Shown: positions 1-5,787 of the stretch, one piece after another
How positions within the stretch are numbered: the first letter of the stretch is position 1
How the letters are laid out: the number at the start of each line of letters is the position of its first letter
Assembly (NCBI GenBank): GCA_029068025.1
Contig: JAIEDJ010000002.1
Coordinates: 1 to 6,896 of the forward strand
Length of the DNA: 6,896 bases
Direction of reading: 5' to 3'
Origin: Oscillospiraceae bacterium
GTDB taxonomy: Bacteria > Bacillota > Clostridia > Oscillospirales > Ruminococcaceae
Made by a program: the position numbers and the translations under genes
The notes under the pieces: model-generated
Databases searched by the model: none
Told to the model about the DNA's origin: nothing
What the model saw: the letters and a program-made list of their open reading frames with translations, nothing else

Positions 1-1030
1 CATAGGAGAAGCTCACGTTGTCAAACTCAAAGGCGGGAGCGTTCTTATCGGTTTTCGGAGAGTTTTCCGCTCCGACTATCGAGGACTTCATATCGAAGAT
101 CTCGTTGATACGTGCCGAGGACGCAGCCGCGCGCGTGAAAATAGTCACAAGATTCGCGACCACCACCAATGCGAGGGAGATCTGCGTCATGTAGTTTACA
201 AGCGCGATGACCTTGCCCTGAGTAAGTCCGTCTGTCCCAAGGCTTACGAACGATCCGCCGAAGTAAACTATAAGCAGATACGCCGCGTTTACAGCTATGA
301 AGATCGCGGGATTGAGCAGCGCGTTTATGCGTCCCGCGCGGACAGCGAACTTCCTGTATTCCTCCGCAGTCTCCTCAAAGCGCTGCGTTTCGTAGTCCTG
401 ACGCGCAAACGCTCTTACCACACGCACTCCCGAAAGGTTCTCGCGCGTTATCCGCGAGATACCGTCCAGCGACTTCTGCTGCTTCTTGAACAGCTTTACG
501 GTCGCCTTCATTATTGGCACCATCACAAGCACGATAATTATCATAGCCCCGAGGAAGATCAGCGACAGCCGCGCCGAGATCGTAAACGCCATGATCGTCG
601 CTCCGATAACCAGAAACGGCGCTCTCACCACAAGACGTATCAGCATCGCAACAGCAGTCTGCACCTGATTCACATCGTTTGATATCCTAGTGACCAGCGC
701 TGCCGTGCCGAGCGTGTCAAGTTCTTTGTATGACAGCGTGTTGATATGCTTGTACAGATCGTCGCGGAGCCGCGTTCCCACGCCCTGCGACGCAACGCTT
801 GCCATATACTGGCAGATCAAGGCGAACGTCAGTCCGCACACCGCGAGTATGACTAATATAACTCCGTTTTTGAGTATATAGTCCTTGTCGCCGTTGGCGA
901 TACCCACGTCGATTATCTGAGCCATAACAAGCGGCACGATAAGCTCGAATATCGCTTCGGTCAGCTTGCAGAGCGGGCCTATCGTCACATTCAGCTTAAA
1001 TTCCTTTAAATATCGCGCAAGCCGGATCAA
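1..1030 (-). CDS. ABC exporter, fused membrane and ATPase protein (N-terminal part, cut by window edge)
   Basis: This is the first 343 codons of a half-transporter of the ATP-driven exporter type; the 3' end lies beyond base 1. About six hydrophobic segments can be read (near residues 20-42, 52-75, 133-151, 156-174, 238-258 and 273-297). Family-typical blocks follow the expected order: ALVTRISNDV (111-120), ENLSGVRVVRAFARQ (197-211, coupling-helix region), AAASSARINEIFD (301-313). The last residues, FEFDNVSFSY (334-343), open the ATPase domain and include the aromatic A-loop tyrosine; Walker A would lie outside the window. The start is TTG at 1030-1028, placed 8 nt after AAGGAG (1044-1039); an in-frame GTG at 1039-1037 overlaps that site and is less likely. 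Such proteins export drugs, lipids or peptides as homodimers or as pairs with an adjacent second half-transporter; the substrate cannot be told here. It is transcribed from a strong promoter through a long structured leader. Confidence 0.93.
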   Translation of the reverse strand, partial: MIRLARYLKEFKLNVTIGPLCKLTEAIFELIVPLVMAQIIDVGIANGDKDYILKNGVILVILAVCGLTFALICQYMASVASQGVGTRLRDDLYKHINTLSYKELDTLGTAALVTRISNDVNQVQTAVAMLIRLVVRAPFLVIGATIMAFTISARLSLIFLGAMIIIVLVMVPIMKATVKLFKKQQKSLDGISRITRENLSGVRVVRAFARQDYETQRFEETAEEYRKFAVRAGRINALLNPAIFIAVNAAYLLIVYFGGSFVSLGTDGLTQGKVIALVNYMTQISLALVVVANLVTIFTRAAASSARINEIFDMKSSIVGAENSPKTDKNAPAFEFDNVSFSY

Positions 1031-1053
1031 TTTGATCACTCCTTATTTTAAAA

Positions 1054-1151
1054 AATTTCAAAATGCCGAGTTGAGGGAGCAGCAAAGCTGCCGCCAACTC
1101 GGAGCCGGTCGAAAATTTTTCTTGAGAAAAATTTTCGACCTTTTTGAAATT
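1054..1151 (-). promoter_or_regulatory. Structured leader element, copy 1 (predicted three-way junction)
   Basis: Read on the minus strand, AATTTCAAAA (1151-1142) pairs perfectly over 10 bp with TTTTGAAATT (1063-1054). Inside are a 16-bp AT-rich hairpin with a two-base loop (1140-1107) and a GC-rich hairpin closed by CCGAGTTG/CAACTCGG (1102-1095 with 1073-1066), itself containing GCAGC/GCTGC. The closing stem ends 9 nt before AAGGAG of the exporter gene, so the structure sits in its 5' untranslated region. A second copy with the same outer stem lies at 3100-3221 in front of the dehydrogenase gene. The pairing is seen directly; a role as RNA regulator is inferred. It could instead be a mobile palindromic repeat. 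Confidence 0.7.
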
Positions 1152-1191
1152 CACTGTTTTATCGTTCGTTTATCTTGGCGTAAGAGCCTTA
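1152..1191 (-). repeat. 40-nt leader unit, single copy upstream of the structured element
   Basis: On the minus strand this 40-nt stretch begins TAAGGCTCTTACGCCAAG and abuts the structured leader. Its first 18-19 bases closely match the 40-bp units at 2980-3099, which abut the second leader copy in the same way; the second half is diverged and aligns only with small gaps. It lies wholly inside the predicted exporter transcript. Confidence 0.6.
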
Positions 1192-1227
1192 ATACGCTTT
1201 TTTAATACCTTGACAAATCGTCATATT

Positions 1228-1256
1228 ATTATACCACTTTTTCCTGCTTTTGTAAA
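1228..1256 (-). promoter_or_regulatory. Sigma-A-type promoter for the ABC exporter gene
   Basis: On the minus strand, TTTACA (1256-1251) is followed by a 17-nt spacer and TATAAT (1233-1228), with TGG just before the -10 box as in extended -10 promoters. Transcription would begin near 1221, giving a leader of about 190 nt before the TTG start. Confidence 0.85.
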
Positions 1257-1299
1257 GCGGTTTTGAAAAAACTTTGCTTCTTTTGCCCGCCTTTTTTAC

Positions 1300-1328
1300 T
1301 TGACTTTTCAATGATTTTGTGGTAAAAT
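1300..1328 (+). promoter_or_regulatory. Sigma-A-type promoter for the esterase gene
   Basis: TTGACT (1300-1305), a 17-nt spacer and TAAAAT (1323-1328), with TGG directly before the -10 box. The predicted transcript starts near 1335, about 44 nt before the ATG, and has no obvious structured leader. It is divergent from the exporter promoter; the two -35 boxes are only about 43 bp apart, so one regulator could act on both. Confidence 0.82.
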
Positions 1329-1378
1329 ATGTTTAAATGGTATTTCATACTTACTGAAAGTTGAAAGGGGCGGTTTAA

Positions 1379-2875
1379 ATGAGCAAGTTTCAGGTCGCGC
1401 CGCTGTTCACCGACAAGATGGTACTCCAGCGCGGAAAGAACATCAATGTATTCGGCACCGGCGAGGACGGCACCAATGTGACAGTAACACTGTGCGGCAG
1501 GTCGGAGTCATGTGTTGTCACAGGCGGTAAATGGAAGGTAGTGTTTCCTCCGATGGGTGCGTGCCGTTTTATGAGCATGACAGTGGAGGACGACGAGGAC
1601 TTTGTTACGTTTGAAAACGTCGCGATCGGCGAGGTATGGATGGCTGGCGGTCAGTCCAATATGCAGGTGGAGCTTGCCGCTTCCATGGGCGGCAAGGAAG
1701 CTCTTGAAAACGATGACACAAAGGATGTCCGCGTCTTTAACGTCCCGCGCAAGACCACTTACGACGACGATTATGAGCAGGCAATGCAGGAAGCGCACTG
1801 GTCGGATTTCTCCGACAAGGAAGACGCGGCGCACTGGAGCGCTGCGGCGTATTTCTGCGCCAAGCTGATGAGCGAATATATGGATGTTACCGTTGGAATA
1901 ATAAACTGCAACTGGGGCGGCTCAAGCATTTCCTGCTGGATCAGCAGAAATTACGGACGCGGCGGCATTGGCGTTTGGTTTGACGAGTACGACGCCGCAA
2001 TGGCGGCTACCACTCCCGAAAAGGCGACAGCCGATTTCCGCGAGTATTTGAAGGAGCGCGCAAAGTGGGACGAGAAGCGTAACGAGTACTTCGCCAACAC
2101 CGAGAATCCCACCGACACCGGCTGCCGTGAGGCAATCGGTGAAAAGCCCGCGAACGTACCCGCGCCGTGCAATCCCAAGGCTCCCAGTCTGCTGTACAAC
2201 AGCCTTATCAAGCGCATTGCGCCGTATACAATGGCGGGCGTGCTGTGGTATCAGGGCGAGAGTGATGATCTTCACCCGAACGCGTACTACACCGGACTTA
2301 CAAACCTTATCCGCAACTGGCGCGAGGACTGGCGCGATGACGAGCTTATGTTTATTATCGGTCAGCTGCCCGTATACGGCGGAAGAGATCCCGACGGCGA
2401 CAGCTGGAGCATAATCCGCGAGGCGCAGATGCGCGTATACAAGACGATCAAGAACACCGGTATCGTTGTGCTGCTGGACTGCGGAGAGAAGGACATTCTC
2501 CATCCGTCCGACAAGCGTGAGGTCGGCAGACGCTTTGCCATGCAGACCCTGGAGGTCGCATACGGCGGCTGTGACGGAGCAAACGCGCCGATCTTCAAGA
2601 ACGCCATCCGCCGCGGCGACACGCTGGAGCTTCAGTTTGACAATATCCGCGCGGGCTTCAAGCTGAACGGCGAACCCGACGGCTTTGAGATCTGCGGCGA
2701 GGACGGCGTATACGTTCCCGCATACGCGGACGTTTCGGGAACGAGAATATTCCTAAACGCGGACGGCATAGAGCATCCCTGCGGAGCGCGTTATCTCTGG
2801 AAGAACTACGGAGAGGTGAATGTATTCAGCGGATTCAATCTGCCCCTTGCGCCGTTCAGGATCGATGACATATAA
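1379..2875 (+). CDS. SGNH-type sialate O-acetylesterase family protein
   Basis: A 498-residue protein of the sialate O-acetylesterase (SASA/DUF303) family, which removes acetyl esters from sialic acids or other sugars. The N-terminus (PLFTDKMVLQRGK, 8-20) is the usual beta domain opening. The catalytic domain shows block I GQSNM (91-95, nucleophile Ser93), block II NWGGSS (178-183), the YQGES block (291-295) and DILHP (372-376) holding the likely catalytic Asp372 and His375; HP followed by K, G and R (HPSDKREVGRR) is typical of the family. All catalytic elements are present and length is normal. There is no signal peptide, so it probably acts in the cytoplasm on imported glycan pieces. The ATG lies 8 nt after AAAGGGG (1364-1370). 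It is transcribed alone from its own promoter. The exact substrate (sialic acid or acetylated plant/host glycan) is not decided by sequence. Confidence 0.92.
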   Translation: MSKFQVAPLFTDKMVLQRGKNINVFGTGEDGTNVTVTLCGRSESCVVTGGKWKVVFPPMGACRFMSMTVEDDEDFVTFENVAIGEVWMAGGQSNMQVELAASMGGKEALENDDTKDVRVFNVPRKTTYDDDYEQAMQEAHWSDFSDKEDAAHWSAAAYFCAKLMSEYMDVTVGIINCNWGGSSISCWISRNYGRGGIGVWFDEYDAAMAATTPEKATADFREYLKERAKWDEKRNEYFANTENPTDTGCREAIGEKPANVPAPCNPKAPSLLYNSLIKRIAPYTMAGVLWYQGESDDLHPNAYYTGLTNLIRNWREDWRDDELMFIIGQLPVYGGRDPDGDSWSIIREAQMRVYKTIKNTGIVVLLDCGEKDILHPSDKREVGRRFAMQTLEVAYGGCDGANAPIFKNAIRRGDTLELQFDNIRAGFKLNGEPDGFEICGEDGVYVPAYADVSGTRIFLNADGIEHPCGARYLWKNYGEVNVFSGFNLPLAPFRIDDI

Positions 2876-2902
2876 TGTCAATTGTAATGGATATAATTGA
2901 CA
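2876..2902. repeat. Perfect 8-bp inverted repeat just after the esterase stop
   Basis: TGTCAATT (2876-2883) and AATTGACA (2895-2902) are perfect inverted arms around an 11-nt loop, starting directly after the TAA stop. The second arm runs on into AATTGACAATT. No T-run follows, so it is not a standard terminator; it may be an operator-like site or a remnant of a palindromic repeat. Confidence 0.5.
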
Positions 2903-2910
2903 ATTAATGT

Positions 2911-2928
2911 GCTGCCTTCGGCGGCAGA
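2911..2928 (+). terminator. Weak GC hairpin downstream of the esterase gene
   Basis: CTGCC (2912-2916) and GGCAG (2923-2927) enclose a TTCGGC loop. Only a poor T-rich stretch follows (TCTTTAT, near 2937), so this is at best a weak terminator. It is the only terminator-like hairpin seen between the esterase and the next operon's repeats. Confidence 0.3.
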
Positions 2929-2956
2929 TAAGATCGTCTTTATGCTGATGAGTTTG

Positions 2957-2984
2957 TTGGCAACATTTTGAGCTGTGATAAAGG
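2957..2984 (+). promoter_or_regulatory. Possible weak promoter for the dehydrogenase-thioesterase operon
   Basis: TTGGCA (2957-2962), a 16-nt spacer and TAAAGG (2979-2984), preceded by TGA. The -10 box is poor and overlaps the start of the 40-bp tandem repeats. Another TTGACA at 2897-2902 has no matching -10 box. Given how strong the other promoters in the window are, the true promoter of this operon is uncertain; read-through from the esterase gene is possible. Confidence 0.25.
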
Positions 2985-3099
2985 CTCTTATGCCAAGTAC
3001 AACGTTATAAACACGAATCAAAAGCGTTTGCACCGAGAACAACATTAAAAACGCGCTGCAAAGGCTCTTTTTCCAAGAACGACATTATAAACACGCAGG
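2980..3099 (+). repeat. Tandem array of three 40-bp units
   Basis: Units at 2980-3019, 3020-3059 and 3060-3099 abut without gaps. Units 1 and 3 agree at about 32 of 40 positions; the middle unit is more diverged (about 26 of 40 against unit 1). The shared pattern is AAAGGCTCTT, three variable bases, CCAAG, then an AACATTATAAACACG-like tail. A period of 40 is not a multiple of three and no frame looks coding. The array ends exactly where the structured leader copy 2 begins, and a related unit precedes copy 1 at 1191-1152 on the other strand. Confidence 0.75.
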
Positions 3100-3221
3100 A
3101 ATTTCAAAAAGAGTCAAAATTTTTCTTAAGAAAAATTTTGACCGGTTCGCACTTGGCTGCTAAACGGAACGGAGCGCGAAGCGCGGAGTGCAGTGTGCAG
3201 TCAAGTGCGAATTTTGAAATT
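3100..3221 (+). promoter_or_regulatory. Structured leader element, copy 2 (predicted three-way junction)
   Basis: AATTTCAAAA (3100-3109) pairs with TTTTGAAATT (3212-3221), the same 10-bp closing stem as copy 1. Inside are a 14-bp AT-rich hairpin with a two-base TA loop (3113-3142) and a long hairpin closed by TTCGCACTTG/CAAGTGCGAA (3146-3155 with 3202-3211), containing GCGC-GAA-GCGC. Compared with copy 1, the second hairpin has different bases on both arms but remains fully paired, and one base pair of the AT-rich hairpin is gained or lost on both arms together. The closing stem ends 9 nt before the AAGGAG of the dehydrogenase gene. Confidence 0.7.
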
Positions 3222-3242
3222 TTTTTAAATAAGGAGAAAAAC

Positions 3243-4010
3243 ATGGTCGCTTTAGTTACGGGCGCAAGCTCGGGGATCGGGCGCGATATTGCCCGCAGTC
3301 TTGCACAGCACGGAATAAGTCTTATCCTCACGGCACGCCGCCGCGACAGGCTCTCGGAGCTTAAGCGGGAGCTTGTTGACAAGTATGATGTAAGGGTGAA
3401 ATGTATCACTGCTGATCTTTCGGACGAAAGACAGGTTTTCGCGCTTTATGATACGGTCAAAAGGTATGATATCGATATTCTTATCAACAACGCGGGCTTT
3501 GGAGTGTTCGGGGAGTTTACCGAAACAAATATTGAGCGTGAGCTTGAAATGCTGAATGTCAATATCAAAGCGAATCACATATTGTTTAAGCTGTTTCTGC
3601 GCGATTTCAAAAAGCGCGACTGCGGATTTATTCTGAATACCGCCAGCGAGGCGGCTTTCCTTCCGGGACCGTGGTTCTCGTCGTACTATGCCAGCAAGGC
3701 GTATGTTATGCGTATGACCTACGCTGTCGCCGATGAGCTGCGCAGAAACGGCAGCCATGTTAAGGTCTCGATGCTGTGCCCCGGTCCTGTGTCGACCGAG
3801 TTCAGCGAGACGGCGGGAGTGAAGTTCGCCATACCGCCGTATCCGAGCGCCAAGCTCGCCGAGCACGCGGTGCGTGAGATGTTCGGCGGAACGGTGCTGA
3901 TAACGGAAACCAAATTCCACAAGTGCTTCGTTCTTCTGGCAAGCGCGTTCCCCGAGAGGCTGAAGGCTTTCTGCGCGGGATTTATCCAGTCCAAGAGGAG
4001 GCCGCAGTAA
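3243..4010 (+). CDS. Classical short-chain dehydrogenase/reductase (SDR)
   Basis: A 255-residue NAD(P)-dependent oxidoreductase of normal family length. It shows the cofactor glycine motif TGASSGIG (6-13), TARRR (30-34), whose arginines favour NADPH, AD (57-58) contacting adenine, NNAG (82-85), Asn107, catalytic Ser135 in NTAS, and YxxxK with Tyr148 and Lys152 at the usual 13-residue distance from the serine. PGPVSTEF (180-187) is the usual segment after the active site. The start ATG at 3243 follows AAGGAG (3231-3236) by 6 nt and begins directly with the first Rossmann strand; an upstream in-frame ATG at 3138 lies in the structured leader and would add non-family residues, so it is rejected. 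The stop overlaps the thioesterase start (TAATG). The substrate is unknown; closest in style are DltE/YqjQ-like ketoacyl or aldehyde reductases, and the partner gene hints at acyl-chain chemistry. Confidence 0.93.
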   Translation: MVALVTGASSGIGRDIARSLAQHGISLILTARRRDRLSELKRELVDKYDVRVKCITADLSDERQVFALYDTVKRYDIDILINNAGFGVFGEFTETNIERELEMLNVNIKANHILFKLFLRDFKKRDCGFILNTASEAAFLPGPWFSSYYASKAYVMRMTYAVADELRRNGSHVKVSMLCPGPVSTEFSETAGVKFAIPPYPSAKLAEHAVREMFGGTVLITETKFHKCFVLLASAFPERLKAFCAGFIQSKRRPQ

Positions 4011-4450
4011 TGGCGAATACGACTGAGATCGTCGTGCGCTATGCCGAGACCGATCAGATGGGCGTGGTTCATCATGCCGTATACCCGATCTGGTTTGAAA
4101 TAGCGCGTACCGAGTATATCAAGGCGGTCGGCATGAGCTATTCCGAGATGGAAAGAGAAGGTGTTATGCTGCCCGTTACGGCGATATCCTGCCGATACAG
4201 GCTTCCCGCGAAATATGATGACGTGCTTGAGATAACGGCGAGAATAACGCGGTTTTCTCCCGCAAGGATCGAATTTGTCTACGAAGTCCGCCGCAAAGGG
4301 GAACAGGAGATCCTCACCACGGGCACCAGCGCCCACGGTTTTGTGGATTCCAAGACGTTCCGTCCGCTGAATTTCAAAAGAGCGCTGCCCGAATTTTACG
4401 CGGTGATGGAAGAACACGCGAATAAGGATATGGCGGCAGAAAATAACTGA
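4010..4450 (+). CDS. Hotdog-fold acyl-CoA thioesterase (4HBT, YbgC/FadM-like)
   Basis: A 146-residue single-domain thioesterase that would hydrolyse acyl-CoA or acyl-carrier thioesters in the cytoplasm. The N-terminal signature RYAETDQMGVVHHAVYPIWF (10-29) contains the family's catalytic aspartate, Asp15, followed by the helix EIARTEYI (30-37); length matches YbgC-like proteins. The ATG at 4010 shares its A with the upstream TAA stop and is served by AGGAGG (3996-4001) inside the dehydrogenase gene, 8 nt away, so the two proteins are translationally coupled. An in-frame ATG at 3923 would lie inside the dehydrogenase gene and lacks family sequence, so it is rejected. The pairing with an SDR suggests joint work on a fatty-acyl or branched-acyl substrate (inference). 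The gene ends shortly before a strong GC hairpin. Confidence 0.92.
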   Translation: MANTTEIVVRYAETDQMGVVHHAVYPIWFEIARTEYIKAVGMSYSEMEREGVMLPVTAISCRYRLPAKYDDVLEITARITRFSPARIEFVYEVRRKGEQEILTTGTSAHGFVDSKTFRPLNFKRALPEFYAVMEEHANKDMAAENN

Positions 4451-4459
4451 ACAAAATAA

Positions 4460-4485
4460 CAGCGCCGCCCGAAAGGGCGGCGCTG
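4460..4485 (+). terminator. Strong GC hairpin ending the dehydrogenase-thioesterase operon
   Basis: CAGCGCCGCCC (4460-4470) and GGGCGGCGCTG (4475-4485) form a perfect 11-bp stem with a GAAA tetraloop, 10 nt after the stop codon. No run of T follows (CAGCTTGTAT), so it is not a textbook terminator, though its position suggests termination or 3'-end protection. The A-rich stretch on the left (ACAAAATAA) would give a T-rich tail on the opposite strand, so it could also serve the converging lipoprotein gene. Confidence 0.55.
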
Positions 4486-4486
4486 C

Positions 4487-4610
4487 AGCTTGTATAAAAC
4501 CCCTCTCGGGGAGAGGGGGAGAGAGATGCCGGGGCTTCGCCCCAGCTCCCCGCCAAAGGGCTCGCATTATGCGCTTTGCGCAAAACGCTGCCCTTTGGAA
4601 TCCCGAAAAA
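4487..4610 (+). repeat. Palindrome-rich intergenic repeat, copy 1
   Basis: Three further hairpins follow the GC stem: CCCCTCTC/GAGAGGGG (4500-4507 with 4511-4518), GGGGC/GCCCC (4531-4535 with 4539-4543), and CCAAAGGGC/GCCCTTTGG (4553-4561 with 4590-4598). The last loop carries about 28 nt, including GCGC-TTT-GCGC, where copy 2 (6783 onward) has only TTC. The shared segment runs from AGCTTGTAT to GGAATCCCGAAAAA. No reading frame is supported. It sits between the converging thioesterase and lipoprotein genes. Confidence 0.8.
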
Positions 4611-4634
4611 GGACTGTATGATCCATGGAGATCG

Positions 4635-5549
4635 TTAATAGTAATAATCAACCAACTCTGCCATTTCATGTTTTATGGAATCGGAATAATAACCTCTGCA
4701 TACCATAGTCACTCTTGCCGAGCCTTCCTTTAGTCTTTCAAACAGCTTGTTGTTGTTTGTGCCGCTTCTTATGCAGTAAATATACCAACGATCCGTATAA
4801 CCGCCGCCGGTCGGAATGATCTTAACGCAAAAGTACCCGCCTTCATAATCCCTGTAATCATAATTATAATAGTCATCAAGCTCTGCGGTACCTGTAATAA
4901 CGAAGTGTTTTCCAAGATGTGAAAGCGGATCGTATTTTACATCTTTATACGAAGCAAGCTTGCCGTATGTCTCCTCGAAAATTCTGTCTTTTGCCGTATG
5001 AAATGCTTTGGCAAATTTGGAAAGCCCGTCCTTGCGAAATACATCGCCGTTAGATTTAAATGTACCATCATATAGAAAAGTGCCCAGCTTCTGGCCGTTT
5101 AAATCTTTTATACAACTGCCTTTGGCATCATACTGAATGTCGATCTTTTGACTTTCCGCACCTTTGGTGCTCAGCTCGAAAGTGAGAAAATCCACCGCGC
5201 TTTTAAAGGTTGATCTCTTCCTTTTCTCATCGGTATTCAACACGGTTTTCAAGTGGTCTTCCAATAGTTCATCCGAGGAATACGGAATATCCCAACAATA
5301 ACAGATACTTTTGTAGATAAAACGTATTTTATAGCAGTGCTGCGTCGAGCTGCTTGAATCATCACACAGCCAAAAATCACTTGATGAATAATCTTCAAGC
5401 TCACTCTCGTCAAAAAAAGTCTTTCGTATTTCTTGGCTCGAATAGCTTTCGGTATTCCCGTCGTTTGGTTTGCCGGAAGAACCTGTTCCGCAAGCCGATA
5501 AGCACAAAACAATGCCGCAGCATAGTACAAAAGCAAGTAATTTTTTCAT
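4635..5549 (-). CDS. Lipoprotein with a possible OB-fold-like C-terminal domain
   Basis: A 304-residue protein exported and anchored to the outer face of the membrane: Lys-Lys start, hydrophobic core, and lipobox LSAC with Cys20 as the lipidated residue. A serine/glycine-rich linker follows (roughly 21-60). I do not recognise the middle part (about 60-200). The C-terminal part, from about YKDVKYDPLSHLGKHFVITG to the end, alternates hydrophobic strands in a way like the small OB-fold domains of the tRNA_anti-like group often found on Firmicutes lipoproteins; this is tentative. The protein ends in YYY and is rich in Asp, Tyr and Lys. The ATG at 5549-5547 is chosen because it opens the signal peptide and follows GGAGG (5565-5561) by 11 nt; the frame stays open upstream to 5783, but that part is untranslated leader. 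Base composition is AT-richer than the genes to the left, suggesting accessory origin. No function can be assigned. Confidence 0.85.
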   Translation of the reverse strand: MKKLLAFVLCCGIVLCLSACGTGSSGKPNDGNTESYSSQEIRKTFFDESELEDYSSSDFWLCDDSSSSTQHCYKIRFIYKSICYCWDIPYSSDELLEDHLKTVLNTDEKRKRSTFKSAVDFLTFELSTKGAESQKIDIQYDAKGSCIKDLNGQKLGTFLYDGTFKSNGDVFRKDGLSKFAKAFHTAKDRIFEETYGKLASYKDVKYDPLSHLGKHFVITGTAELDDYYNYDYRDYEGGYFCVKIIPTGGGYTDRWYIYCIRSGTNNNKLFERLKEGSARVTMVCRGYYSDSIKHEMAELVDYYY

Positions 5550-5627
5550 GTCAATTTTTTCCTCCGTCATCTTGAACGGTATGTATAACACCAATTTTTC
5601 ATTAAGTATAAAACATCCCCGAACAAT

Positions 5628-5655
5628 AAAAAAGTGCGCAGCCGAAGCCACGCAC
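5628..5655 (-). terminator. Intrinsic terminator inside the lipoprotein leader
   Basis: On the minus strand, bases 5655-5634 fold into a 9-bp stem closed by a TTCG tetraloop: GTGCG pairs with CGCAC, then two G-T wobbles, then GC with GC. Six T follow directly (5633-5628). It points only in the minus direction and lies about 125-150 nt after the predicted transcription start and 79 nt before the lipoprotein ATG, so it would stop leader transcripts before the gene. Confidence 0.8.
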
Positions 5656-5687
5656 CGAAAAATGCAAAGCTCCGATTGCTGCGACAC
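5634..5687 (-). promoter_or_regulatory. Candidate antiterminator pairing
   Basis: On the minus strand, GTGTCGCAGC (5687-5678) can pair with GCTGCGCAC (5642-5634) over 9 bp with a single bulged T. The first strand overlaps the 3' side of the leader's closing stem; the second is the 3' arm of the terminator. The two pairings therefore exclude the closing stem and the terminator, as in classical attenuators. This is base-pair inspection by eye; energies were not computed. Confidence 0.5.
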
Positions 5688-5782
5688 AATTCGTTCCTTC
5701 AAAAAAATGACACGAAAAGAGCATGCACTTTTACCTATAGCAAAAGTGTCACTTCCGTTGAAGGATATTAAATTGTGTCGCA
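5680..5782 (-). promoter_or_regulatory. Structured 5' leader domain of the lipoprotein gene
   Basis: On the minus strand, TGCGACACAATT (5782-5771) pairs perfectly over 12 bp with AATTGTGTCGCA (5691-5680), closing a ~103-nt domain. Within it, TCCTTCAA/TTGAAGGA (5765-5758 with 5702-5695) makes a second 8-bp stem, and the apex can form either TGACAC/GTGTCA (5751-5746 with 5713-5708) or CACTTTT/AAAAGTG (5748-5742 with 5732-5726), which share bases. The predicted transcription start falls at the foot of the closing stem. I see no hallmark of a known riboswitch or T-box. No target-site duplication flanks the arms, which speaks against a miniature transposon. Confidence 0.65.
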
Positions 5783-5787
5783 ATTTA

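Noticed and set aside
966..1205. Plus-strand frame of 79 codons through leader copy 1
   Set aside because: It covers the exporter start and palindromic leader on the opposite strand and has no start signal.
1922..2503. Minus-strand open frame of 193 codons opposite the esterase
   Set aside because: It lies within a well-supported esterase gene and has no recognisable domain or start signal.
2980..3099. CRISPR array
   Set aside because: The 40-bp units abut without spacers, are imperfect, number only three, and no cas genes are present.
3138..3242. Upstream ATG extending the dehydrogenase by 35 residues
   Set aside because: The extension translates the structured leader, while the ATG at 3243 has AAGGAG and opens directly with the first cofactor-binding strand.
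3252..3920. Minus-strand open frame of 222 codons opposite the dehydrogenase
   Set aside because: The plus frame is a clear SDR; the antisense frame is a codon-bias shadow.
3719..4669. Long minus-strand open frame (316 codons) across the dehydrogenase and thioesterase genes
   Set aside because: It is antisense to two genes with complete catalytic motifs and coupled starts, its translation shows no family signature, and it lacks a ribosome site.
5680..5782. Miniature inverted-repeat transposon
   Set aside because: The 12-bp arms are perfect but no target-site duplication flanks them, only one copy is seen, and the fit with promoter, terminator and alternative pairing favours a leader RNA.
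5550..5783. N-terminal extension of the lipoprotein
   Set aside because: It would bury the signal peptide and lipobox about 80 residues inside the protein and overlaps the leader hairpins and terminator.
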